Shown: piece after piece, positions 1 to 7,248 of the stretch
How positions within the stretch are numbered: the first letter of the stretch is position 1
Layout of the letters: every line of letters starts with the position of its first letter
Origin: Kamptonema sp. UHCC 0994
Lineage (GTDB): Bacteria > Cyanobacteriota > Cyanobacteriia > Cyanobacteriales > Microcoleaceae
Length of the DNA stretch: 45,362 bases
Assembly: GCF_029167235.1 (NCBI RefSeq)
Contig: NZ_JARFTR010000080.1
Span: forward strand, 5,144-50,505
Direction: 5' to 3'
The notes under the pieces: generated by a model
Told to the model about the DNA's origin: nothing
Database searches by the model: none
Seen by the model: the letters and a program-made list of their open reading frames with translations, nothing else
Program-made: the position numbers and the translations under genes

Positions 1-1
1 C

Positions 2-2362
2 CACGAAGCTTGGTATAACCGGGGTAATGCGCTGTATAACTTAGGGCGAATTGAAGATGTGATCGCCTCTTACGACAAAGCGATTGAAATCAAACCTGAC
101 AAGTACGAAGCTTGGTATAACCGGGGTTTGGCGCTGGATGACTTAGGGCGAATTGAAGAAGCGATCGCCTCTTACGACAAAGCGATTGAAATCAAACCTG
201 ACGACCACGAAGCTTGGTATAACCGGGGTAATGCGCTGTATAACTTAGGGCGAATTGAAGATGTGATCGCCTCTTACGACAAAGCGATTGAAATCAAACC
301 TGACAAGTACGAAGCTTGGTATAACCGGGGTATTGCGCTGTTTAACTTAGGGCAAATTGAAGAAGCGATCGCCTCTTATGACAAAGCTATTGAAATCAAA
401 CCTGACTTCCACGAAGCTTGGTATAACCGGGGTAATGCGCTGTATAATTTAGGGCGATTTGAAGAAGCGATCGCCTCTTACGACAAAGCTATTGAAATCA
501 AACCTGACGACCACGAAGCTTGGATTAGTCGAGGTATTGTAGTAGGAAGCATAAACTCATACTTATATCCCTTTTCTCCCACTGCCATCACCTCACAAAA
601 TCCCACCCTAAACCAGCGAGGTTATCAAGGAGAATTAGCCAGCTTGCAAGTAGGATTGCAGTACGTTCTGGAAGACAAAAATCTACAAGGATGGGGATTA
701 TTACATCATGCGATCGGCAAAGCTCACTACTTCAAAGCACTAAGCGACAAGCGCCGTTTTGCCAATTTATGCAGAGAAGCCATAATCAGTTACGATCGCG
801 CCCTCAAAACCCTGACGAAAGAGGACTTCCCCGAAGAACGTTTAGAGGTTTTGCAAGACTACTTCAAATCCTTGCTAAGTTTACATCAAACCGCTCAAGC
901 TACACAATTACAGCGAGACAACAAAGATTTGTCGCGCTACTTGCTTGCTAAAACCAAACATCCAACTCAGCAACAAAAACTAAAAATCAAACTCAAATTA
1001 GCCAGTTTCGATCAATTAACAGTAGATATTTTAGTGCAATCCGGGAAATTGATAGAAGCCCTAGAAACCGCAGAAGAGGGGAAAAATACCTGCTTATATT
1101 GGCTATTCAGCAATGATAACTCACCCAAATATCCCGCAATTCAGCAACTTTTAAATCCCGCAACAGCCGCCGTTTACTGGCATCTCAGCCCTTACGCCCT
1201 CCACACCTTTATCATTAAATATGGGGAATCTACACCTATCGTTATTGAGTCAGAAACAGCGTCTTTAACTCGCCTAGATGAATTTGAAAAATGGGTGAAA
1301 AAGTGGAATCAAGAATATGGCAAAGGCAAAGGAGAGAAACAGGAAGGCGGGGCGCAAACTTGGCGCGATAACTTGGAAGAAACCCTCAAAAAGTTGGGCA
1401 ATATTCTCAATATTGCGGCCATAGAAGAGGAAGTAAGGGGGATTAAGAACTTAATTTTAATTCCCCATCGGGACTTGCATCGGTTTCCCATTCATGCTTT
1501 ATTTGGTGATGAGTTCATCATCAGCTATTTGCCTAGTGCTAAAATCGGTATTAACCTACTAAAAGCCAACAATTTAGACAATAAACCTCAGACTTCACCC
1601 ATAAACTTTAACCCCAATGCTTCACCCCAACCCATTGCTAAAACCGTCCTAAGTTTAGAAAATCCCCACAGTACCTTTAAAGATGGCGATCGCGAAAAAA
1701 GATTTCCCTCTCTGCCAGCGGCCGATATAGAATCAGAAATGATTTGCCAAATGTTTGCCAACTCCAACCGCATCGGAGAAAACGAAGCAACTCGCGATCG
1801 CGTAATAACTGAACTGCAACAACCGCACAATATTTTGCACTTCACCGGACACGGCAGCTATGAATTTTTCGATCCCAAAAAATCAGCCTTATTTTTAAGC
1901 GGAAGCGATCGCCTCACCGTCCAAGAAATTATCGGCATTGACCTCAGCAACTACGAACTGGTATGCCTTTCCGCCTGCGAAACCGCTGTCACAGGCAACC
2001 AAACCATCATCACTGAATACGTCGGCCTCGTCAGCGCCTTTATGGGGGCCAAAGCTAAGTACGTCCTCAGTACCCTCTGGCCGGTAGAGTCAGCAGCCAG
2101 CGCCTTATTAATCGTTTACTTTTACCAACAACTCCAAGCCGGCCACCGCGAAGCCACAGCCTTAGCGATCGCGCAAAAATGGCTGCGAGATGCCACCCGC
2201 GAAGATTTAGCCGCCTGGTATCAAGCCGAAATTGACAAAAACCCCAGGGCCACCCTGCGGCGGTTTTTCAGCAGTAGCAAAGACGCGATCGCTACAATAG
2301 AATTAAATCAACCTTATCAGCATCCTTACTACTGGGCTGCCTTTACCCTCACCGGACTATGA
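2..2362 (+). CDS. TPR-CHAT caspase-like protease (5' end outside window)
   Basis: The frame is open from the first bases, so the true start lies upstream. The first ~175 visible residues are five-plus nearly identical 34-residue tetratricopeptide repeats (EAWYNRGNALYNLGR-type, 102-bp period), a protein-binding solenoid. A helical linker follows, then a C-terminal CHAT domain (caspase HetF associated with TPRs). Counting from the GTG at 59, the catalytic dyad is visible as His598 in HFTGHG and Cys640 in LSACETA; the domain ends with the usual PYYWAAFTLTGL. CHAT proteins are clan CD cysteine peptidases that cut partner proteins after sensing a signal; TPR-CHAT Csx29 of type III-E CRISPR is one example. 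The stop overlaps the ATG of the next gene (ATGA), so the downstream products are probably translationally coupled. Family assignment is firm; the substrate is unknown. Confidence 0.93.
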   Translation, partial: HEAWYNRGNALYNLGRIEDVIASYDKAIEIKPDKYEAWYNRGLALDDLGRIEEAIASYDKAIEIKPDDHEAWYNRGNALYNLGRIEDVIASYDKAIEIKPDKYEAWYNRGIALFNLGQIEEAIASYDKAIEIKPDFHEAWYNRGNALYNLGRFEEAIASYDKAIEIKPDDHEAWISRGIVVGSINSYLYPFSPTAITSQNPTLNQRGYQGELASLQVGLQYVLEDKNLQGWGLLHHAIGKAHYFKALSDKRRFANLCREAIISYDRALKTLTKEDFPEERLEVLQDYFKSLLSLHQTAQATQLQRDNKDLSRYLLAKTKHPTQQQKLKIKLKLASFDQLTVDILVQSGKLIEALETAEEGKNTCLYWLFSNDNSPKYPAIQQLLNPATAAVYWHLSPYALHTFIIKYGESTPIVIESETASLTRLDEFEKWVKKWNQEYGKGKGEKQEGGAQTWRDNLEETLKKLGNILNIAAIEEEVRGIKNLILIPHRDLHRFPIHALFGDEFIISYLPSAKIGINLLKANNLDNKPQTSPINFNPNASPQPIAKTVLSLENPHSTFKDGDREKRFPSLPAADIESEMICQMFANSNRIGENEATRDRVITELQQPHNILHFTGHGSYEFFDPKKSALFLSGSDRLTVQEIIGIDLSNYELVCLSACETAVTGNQTIITEYVGLVSAFMGAKAKYVLSTLWPVESAASALLIVYFYQQLQAGHREATALAIAQKWLRDATREDLAAWYQAEIDKNPRATLRRFFSSSKDAIATIELNQPYQHPYYWAAFTLTGL

Positions 2363-2811
2363 AAGACACAGAAGCCGATATCCTCAAAGCCTTTATTGCT
2401 GCATTAACTCAGCAAGAAAAACCCTTACCCGCCGATGTGCAAAATGAATTAAATAGCCTTGGAAAAACTCTTAATACAGACAAAATCGAAAGTATTGCAG
2501 AGAAACACGCGCCTCTGCTAAGCTCTTACGAAGCAGCTCATAAGTGGTTAGTACAACACAGTAGCACGCGCAATAAAGGGAAGGATTTTTTACCAAGTTC
2601 TAGCTCAGAAAAGGATAACACAAACAACACTGAAATTGATAACGCTTCCAGCGATATCCAAGACTTGAAAAGTTTACCAGAAATTCTCGCTAAAATTGAG
2701 GAAAGACTAGATCATAAAAATCTAGTTACACTTGGCTCAGAGATTTTCAATACCTCCGATCCTGTACAATCAGCTAAAGATGCTATGTTTGCCTTAATTC
2801 AAATTGCCTAG
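2359..2811 (+). CDS. Small hypothetical protein in CHAT operon
   Basis: A 150-aa protein I do not recognise. It starts inside the stop of the CHAT gene (ATGA overlap) and ends 2 nt before the next ATG, so it is the middle gene of a tight operon. The N-terminal half looks helical (alternating charged and hydrophobic residues, about 1-65). A low-complexity Ser/Asn/Asp stretch follows (about 72-100), then a second helical part. There is no signal peptide, membrane helix or cysteine. A small acidic protein with a disordered middle next to a caspase-like protease could be its substrate or regulator; that is inference from position only. Confidence 0.75.
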   Translation: MKDTEADILKAFIAALTQQEKPLPADVQNELNSLGKTLNTDKIESIAEKHAPLLSSYEAAHKWLVQHSSTRNKGKDFLPSSSSEKDNTNNTEIDNASSDIQDLKSLPEILAKIEERLDHKNLVTLGSEIFNTSDPVQSAKDAMFALIQIA

Positions 2812-2813
2812 CC

Positions 2814-4184
2814 ATGAGTGACCCTAATCGGCTAATCTATCCCACTATCGATCTGTTCCTCTACGATCTAGCCGAAGGGTTAGGACAACAGGAAGATAAA
2901 ATTAACCAAAGCCGCAAGCAGTTTTGGCAAAAAGTCTATGGTGCAAAAACGGAACAGCTACTAGAAAACCTCAAAAAAGCTGAAGAAGAAACTTCTGATT
3001 ACATCGAACTACTAGGCGATAAAAAAGTTGAAAATTTTGTTTCTCCCCTAGATGGCTACTACTATCCTCTAAAACTAGGAGATACCTACAGCTTACAAGT
3101 AGACTGTTCGGGAAATGAAGAACCAACTACCGAGAAATATAGCCCAAAACCTGTTAATTTCTTAGCAACTATTCAGGAAACTATTAACAAACAGGTTAAC
3201 AATCAACCAGGTACTATCGGTCAAAGTTGGCTAATTTGGGGTAAACTAGCTGCTGACGATCAAGACGCAACGGAAACCGCTAAAAACTGCTACAAAGAAT
3301 TAAAATTAGTTCCTGCTTCTAAATGGGATAAAGACTTAAAAGCCCAAGGTAAATTTTTAGGAGCAAATTTTTATGAACTTTGGCTAATGCCTTCCGATAG
3401 AGGCACTGTTAACCAAAATCATCACGTCTTAATTTGCTTATTCGATTACAATCAAGGGGAGTCGATAGCAGTTGCTGGACAAAGTATGACAAAGCTTTAC
3501 CCGCAGTTGCTTCAATTATTTAGATTCCGTAATAAAGTCATTTGGGCTTATCATCAAAGCCGTCACCTCAAATCTGATATGAAACAAGCATCACAATTAA
3601 TTCAAAAAATTGTGAGTAAACTACCAGAACAGGTAAATGCCCCTAAGATTGACTTAAAAGAATTACAGCAAAACTTAGTTGACACCTTGACAATTCTATC
3701 AACTTATGCTAACTATATAAGCCGTTTAGAAGAGCAACAGAACACAATTAAATCTAATCTTACTAATTATCAAATACGACTTAAAACCATTGCTAAATTA
3801 GAACCCAATCCTAACTCAACTCAACCGTTAGACTTTTTGGAAAGCTTCAGCGATTTTGCTAACGAAAAATATCTACCTCAGATTGAAGCCGATCGTGCCA
3901 GCTTGAGTTCTGGACTAAGGTTATTAGAAAATGCTATTAAGACAATTGAGGGTATAATTGAAATAGAGCAGACCAAGAGCGATCGCGCCTTAAATACTAC
4001 AATCTTTATTGCCAGTGTGGGACTAGCTACCAGCGGTGTCGCCTCCAGTATTATTTCAACTCAGGTGAAGTCAAATAATTTATTTTCCCCAAATGTAGCT
4101 TTTTGGTTAAGTATCGGCATCGGATTAGTCCCACTTATTCCCTTCTTAATTTTCAAAATTTCCCGCAGATTCCGTCCCCGTTGA
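2814..4184 (+). CDS. CHAT-operon membrane protein, coiled-coil body with two C-terminal TM helices
   Basis: A 456-aa protein of unrecognised family, third gene of the CHAT operon, starting 2 nt after the previous stop. Residues ~1-250 form a mixed soluble domain. Residues ~250-390 are helical and coiled-coil-like. Two hydrophobic segments follow (about 393-415 and 428-449), ending in a basic tail (KISRRFRPR). The soluble domain / long helices / two-helix hairpin / basic tail plan resembles CorA-type channels, but I see no GMN motif, so homology is not claimed. Its place after a CHAT protease suggests a membrane effector or a membrane anchor of the sensor, activated by cleavage or complex formation (inference). 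Confidence 0.8.
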   Translation: MSDPNRLIYPTIDLFLYDLAEGLGQQEDKINQSRKQFWQKVYGAKTEQLLENLKKAEEETSDYIELLGDKKVENFVSPLDGYYYPLKLGDTYSLQVDCSGNEEPTTEKYSPKPVNFLATIQETINKQVNNQPGTIGQSWLIWGKLAADDQDATETAKNCYKELKLVPASKWDKDLKAQGKFLGANFYELWLMPSDRGTVNQNHHVLICLFDYNQGESIAVAGQSMTKLYPQLLQLFRFRNKVIWAYHQSRHLKSDMKQASQLIQKIVSKLPEQVNAPKIDLKELQQNLVDTLTILSTYANYISRLEEQQNTIKSNLTNYQIRLKTIAKLEPNPNSTQPLDFLESFSDFANEKYLPQIEADRASLSSGLRLLENAIKTIEGIIEIEQTKSDRALNTTIFIASVGLATSGVASSIISTQVKSNNLFSPNVAFWLSIGIGLVPLIPFLIFKISRRFRPR

Positions 4185-4215
4185 TAATAATTTTCCCACC
4201 TCATACTTAACCCGC

Positions 4216-4299
4216 CGGGGGTTAAAACCCCCGTCTAATAGCGAAAGTCGGTTAAAACCGACTGAAGATCAAAAACTTTTTAGTCCTCTTCAGAGGACT
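4216..4299. repeat. Three consecutive perfect hairpins
   Basis: 4216-4233 (CGGGGGTTAAAACCCCCG), 4246-4263 (AGTCGGTTAAAACCGACT) and 4282-4299 (AGTCCTC, loop TTCA, GAGGACT) are consecutive inverted repeats. The first two share the core GGTTAAAACC. The set begins about 30 bp after the stop of the CHAT operon and could act as a 3' end or processing structure, although none is followed by a clear T-run. The third matches the stem of the hairpin after the hli gene (29712-29742). Confidence 0.7.
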
Positions 4300-4323
4300 T
4301 TCTCTATGAGACAGGGGTTTCAA

Positions 4324-4920
4324 CCCAGGGCTGTTTCATTCTCGAATTTTAGCAGAGCTAAAATTCTGAATGAAAATATTAAAGTCATCCGCGAACACTA
4401 AAAATTCAACTATCAATAAAATTTATAGTTGAATAAAGCGAATTTGTTGCTGTACATGGGTTGGAGAAGTTTAGCTGGGTAATTATTATTGAATAATTGA
4501 GCTAATCTACCTTTTTAATTGAGTAAAATTATCAGCTTTTCTAGCTTGTAGTTTAGCCATCTTTGACCGCAAGTTAATGATGAAAAGCCTAAAAATCGGT
4601 AAAGATTAAGAGCGACGGTGGTTAGGAGTGATAAATTAGTGACTGCTATGTAGTTATGTCGAGGCCATATATCTTCCTTAAAAATTACTTTTAGGTGGTT
4701 GATTTTCTGTGATTTTCACAACCTGTTCAAACAATTTTTTTTGATTGCATTTAAGAGCGATAACATAATCATTTTTAGACTCGGTAATTAACGTAGTTGT
4801 CTCTTTTTGACAGTGCAAAGCATCCAATCTATTATAGAATAGCGATCGCTAAAAATCCTATCAGATAGCGCGATCGCTTTTATTTTTAGCGATCGCACCC
4901 GAGAATGAAACCGCCCTGGG
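4324..4920. repeat. Region bounded by 21-bp inverted repeats
   Basis: The 21 bp at 4324-4344 and the reverse complement of 4900-4920 agree at 20 of 21 positions (core TTTCATTCTCG). They bound 597 bp with no intact reading frame. This fits a decayed IS or MITE-like element, or two opposed copies of a dispersed repeat. No clear target duplication was seen. Confidence 0.5.
4842..4896. repeat. HIP1-based inverted repeat
   Basis: GCGATCGCTAAAAAT at 4842-4856 is the exact reverse complement of 4882-4896, and a third HIP1 site lies between them (around 4870). Three HIP1 octamers within 55 bp in a palindromic layout is denser than elsewhere in the window. Confidence 0.6.
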
Positions 4921-5014
4921 CTAGGCACTCTCTTGCTAGGGGCTAGGGAAGAGGGAAGAGGGAAGAGGTTACTCTGTAAAGGATTCAAGACTAAAGGTAA
5001 CAGTTGTACTTGCC

Positions 5015-5821
5015 CTAATCGCCCTGGCGGTTGCTATATATGTTATTATTGGCAATGTCGGCAATGATATTATTTAAATAATTTTCTTCGGTTTCTTGAG
5101 TGCGATCGCAACGAGTGATGAACTGACAAAGATCGCAATTTTTAGATGTAATTTCTACTTGCGGAAATGGTTCGCCTTCTTCGTGATATAAATTCAACCA
5201 TTTTGTTAGTTGGTTTAAGATTATAGTTAAATCTTTTCTAGTTTGTTCATGCTTTATTTTGCTGTAAGAGAAGTTAAGACTTTGAGGATTATTTTCACCT
5301 GCCAATTGTACGAACCAATAGGTCATCGAAATTTGTTTTGGTAGATAGTTGCTGGTCTCTGCTAAAACATATAAATAAAGGCGAGTTTGCCAATTTTGTG
5401 CTAATAATTTATGGTTTTGAGGGCGAGGATAGGTTTTCCAGTCGAAGATTTTAGCTTGTGTTGGTTCAGCTATAAAAAGGTCATAAATTACAGTAAATAA
5501 GTAGTTTTGGAAGATGAGTGTACGAGGATGTTCGGCTTGGCGGAAACTAGAATCGCTGTTTTCTAGGGGAGTGAAAAGTTCGGGTGTAGTGTTGATGAAG
5601 GCGGTGAGGCAATTGTGCATTTCTGCGTCTTCTTCAATCAGGGATTCGATTGGTAATCCGAGTTCTCGCTGCTGCATTAACAGGTGAAATTTACTACCCC
5701 AAGCGAGTTTTTCTTGTTGTTCTGGGGAGTAGGGGGTTGCTAGTTGTTCGATGTAGGTGTGTTGAAATTTGCGGGGACAGGTTGTTAGTAAGTTGAGTTG
5801 TCCTTGGGATAGTCTAAACAT
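5015..5821 (-). CDS. PD-(D/E)XK nuclease with 4-Cys Fe-S cluster (Cas4/AddB-like)
   Basis: A 268-aa protein of the RecB-like/Cas4-like PD-(D/E)XK nuclease superfamily. Visible features: N-terminal Cys15 (TTCPRKF), a GSKFHLLMQQ helix, the metal-binding Asp in VIYDLF, the catalytic FDWKT (D-x-K) motif, the Q-x3-Y motif in QTRLYLY, and three C-terminal cysteines (C229, C232, C238 in CDLCQFITRC). The 1+3 cysteine pattern is the one that pins a 4Fe-4S cluster in AddB and Cas4. No cas genes or helicase are nearby, so it is a stand-alone member, probably in DNA repair or end processing; the exact substrate cannot be told. Upstream lies a two-hairpin dispersed repeat. Confidence 0.85.
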   Translation of the reverse strand: MFRLSQGQLNLLTTCPRKFQHTYIEQLATPYSPEQQEKLAWGSKFHLLMQQRELGLPIESLIEEDAEMHNCLTAFINTTPELFTPLENSDSSFRQAEHPRTLIFQNYLFTVIYDLFIAEPTQAKIFDWKTYPRPQNHKLLAQNWQTRLYLYVLAETSNYLPKQISMTYWFVQLAGENNPQSLNFSYSKIKHEQTRKDLTIILNQLTKWLNLYHEEGEPFPQVEITSKNCDLCQFITRCDRTQETEENYLNNIIADIANNNIYSNRQGD

Positions 5822-5910
5822 TGTTATTTTTCTGTTTGGTGTTTATTAAATTGTAGGCGATCGTGCTTGGTAAATGATGCCAATTTTGGTTTGAAAACTT
5901 GAATTTTCCG

Positions 5911-5960
5911 GGCGATTAGAAATCGCGGCTATACAAACAAAGTCCGCCTACGCGGACTAA
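5911..5960 (+). repeat. Two-hairpin dispersed repeat, copy 1
   Basis: About 50 bp: a GGCGATT...AATCGC stem, a spacer ACAAACAA, then the perfect hairpin AGTCCGCCTACGCGGACT. Near-identical copies lie at 10273-10321, 16803-16851 and 20105-20153. This copy sits where the 5' part of a DUF6888 gene should be. Confidence 0.85.
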
Positions 5961-5998
5961 AATAAAAAGAGGGAATAAAGCCAGATTTTGTATGAGGC

Positions 5999-6085
5999 GA
6001 TGGCACGATTTTTATTTTTGCAGGGGAAGAACTGCAAATCCAAGTTGCCCGTAATGGTTTATGGAGGTATATTAATCAAACCTGA
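5999..6085 (+). pseudogene. DUF6888 family C-terminal remnant
   Basis: Read in the frame starting at 5999, this gives DGTIFIFAGEELQIQVARNG followed by LWRYINQT and a TGA at 6083-6085. It matches the C-terminal end of the small cyanobacterial DUF6888 family (IyIlAGeelqI...NGxWr pattern, from memory). An in-frame TGA at 5993 and the dispersed repeat just upstream remove the rest, so the gene is truncated. DUF6888 genes usually lie directly before DUF6887 genes, as here. Confidence 0.6.
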
Positions 6086-6287
6086 TTTTGAGACGATGAG
6101 CAAGGCTGAGTTACGAGCTTATTACCTCGCTCACAGGGATGATAATGAGGCTTTCTATACACTTGTTGACCGCTTGAAGGCGGACAATAAAGATGCTGTA
6201 AGGTATCCGTTTCCCGATACTCCTGAGTTGCTGAAAGAAATGGAGGAGAATATTCGCGATCGCATTAATAAGCTAAAGGAATCATAG
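6054..6287 (+). CDS. DUF6887 family protein
   Basis: A small cyanobacterial protein of unknown function. The core KPDFETMSKAELRAYYLAHR, the later EAFYTLVDRL and the RYPFPDTPELLKEMEE segment fit the DUF6887 family as I remember it. The start is uncertain. ATG 6054 overlaps the DUF6888 remnant; ATG 6096 would drop the conserved KPDFET. A GGAGG at 6063-6067 sits 7 nt before an ATC codon (6075), which may be a mutated start. An open frame back to 5988 exists, but that part reads DUF6888 sequence in the wrong frame. These pairs are often compared to toxin-antitoxin modules, without proof that I know of. Confidence 0.7.
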   Translation: MVYGGILIKPDFETMSKAELRAYYLAHRDDNEAFYTLVDRLKADNKDAVRYPFPDTPELLKEMEENIRDRINKLKES

Positions 6288-6436
6288 TTTTTTGGGTTGG
6301 GGTTGAGAGGGCGATTGTGCTTTTTTGGGGAGGGTGCGATCGCCTGAGCATTGGGTATAATATTAGCAGTATAAGCAGGAATGAAATATCGGTGTCCGAG
6401 ACGAAACCATTGCTAACTGACGCACCCTACTACAAG

Positions 6437-6769
6437 CTACTTGACTGACATAATTGAAGCGGCTGTTTTGCCCTCAATAACTGTAATCTCTGTCCTTAAT
6501 TTTAAAGCCTTCAATAAAGCAATAAAGCGGTAAATCTCCTCTCCCCCTGATGCTTTCAGCAATTGCTGAAGTTGCTCCCAATTTTGTCGATCTTCTTGAA
6601 TCATTTTAGAAGTTTCACCTTGAGCTTTAACTACATCTTTGAGTACCATTAGTAAAAGTTCAGGTTCAGGTTCTTTTTCTTCTAAAATGGCTTGAATATA
6701 AGCAGCAGATTCTTCAATTTCTTGGAGAGATTGAATTAGATAGTCATGGTAGCTGCGAGTTTTAGGCAT
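6437..6769 (-). CDS. HigA-like addiction-module antidote protein
   Basis: A 110-aa protein starting 8 nt inside the upstream toxin gene. The N-terminus (RSYHDYLIQSLQEIEESAAY, then a glutamate-rich ILEEKEPEPELLLMVLKDVVKAQG) follows the addiction-module antidote (HigA/putative transcriptional regulator) pattern. The helix-turn-helix part, normally like GLSRESLYRTLS, is poorly conserved here (MIQEDRQNWEQLQQLLKASG), so DNA binding may be weak or altered. It should neutralise the RelE/ParE-fold toxin and possibly autoregulate the pair. Toxin-first order is typical of higBA. Confidence 0.75.
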   Translation of the reverse strand: MPKTRSYHDYLIQSLQEIEESAAYIQAILEEKEPEPELLLMVLKDVVKAQGETSKMIQEDRQNWEQLQQLLKASGGEEIYRFIALLKALKLRTEITVIEGKTAASIMSVK

Positions 6770-7100
6770 TGTCTCTACTCCTGAATTCTATCCAGTATTC
6801 TTTAGCTTTGCGAATATCTCGATCTTGGGTACTTTTATCACCACCACAGAGGAGGAGTACGACTGTTGAGCCTATTTCTCCAAAATAAACCCGGTAGCCG
6901 GGGCCGTAGTCGATTCTTAATTCAACAACGTTCTCTCCTACTAATTTACAGTCTCCTAAGTTAGCTAGAGCTATTCGCTGAAGTCTACCTTTTATTTTAG
7001 CTTTCCCTTCGCGATCGCGCAAAGAATCAAGCCACTCTTCAAAAGGAATTCTCCCTTCGTTGGTTTCATAAGTTTGAATTTCTCTCGGTTGGACTTCCAT
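6762..7100 (-). CDS. RelE/ParE-superfamily toxin, HigB/Gp49-like
   Basis: A 112-aa protein with the hallmarks of phage-derived Gp49-like/HigB toxins: N-terminal FEEWLDSLRDREGKAKI, central VVELRIDYGPGYRVYF, and C-terminal LLCGGDKSTQDRDIRKAKEY. Members are ribosome-dependent mRNA endonucleases of type II toxin-antitoxin systems. The gene precedes and overlaps its antitoxin gene by 8 nt, so the two are co-transcribed. Length is normal and no lesion is visible, so it is probably active. Confidence 0.88.
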   Translation of the reverse strand: MEVQPREIQTYETNEGRIPFEEWLDSLRDREGKAKIKGRLQRIALANLGDCKLVGENVVELRIDYGPGYRVYFGEIGSTVVLLLCGGDKSTQDRDIRKAKEYWIEFRSRDNA

Positions 7101-7248
7101 TACTCCATTTAGTAAAAACCTGTAGCGTCAGCAGAGATAGACTTAAACATAGAAATAATAACATAACAAGGATGAGGAAGCGATCGCGCTTTCAATTTCA
7201 CTCATGGCGGACAATCTTACCATCATCAGAACAGTAGCTATCATCCCT

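Larger units (their letters stand above)
4185..5014. other. Palindrome-rich intergenic relic region
   Basis: About 830 bp without a convincing gene. It holds a cluster of perfect hairpins just after the membrane-protein gene, a pair of 21-bp inverted copies ending at 4324 and 4920, and a 15-bp inverted repeat made of HIP1 sites. A 66-codon minus-strand open frame here lies in repeat sequence and is not credible. The stretch is AT-rich and probably contains a decayed mobile element. Confidence 0.6.

Noticed and set aside
4788-4988. 66-aa minus-strand open frame
   Set aside because: It lies in HIP1 and tandem-repeat sequence, has no protein-like composition and overlaps the 21-bp inverted repeat.
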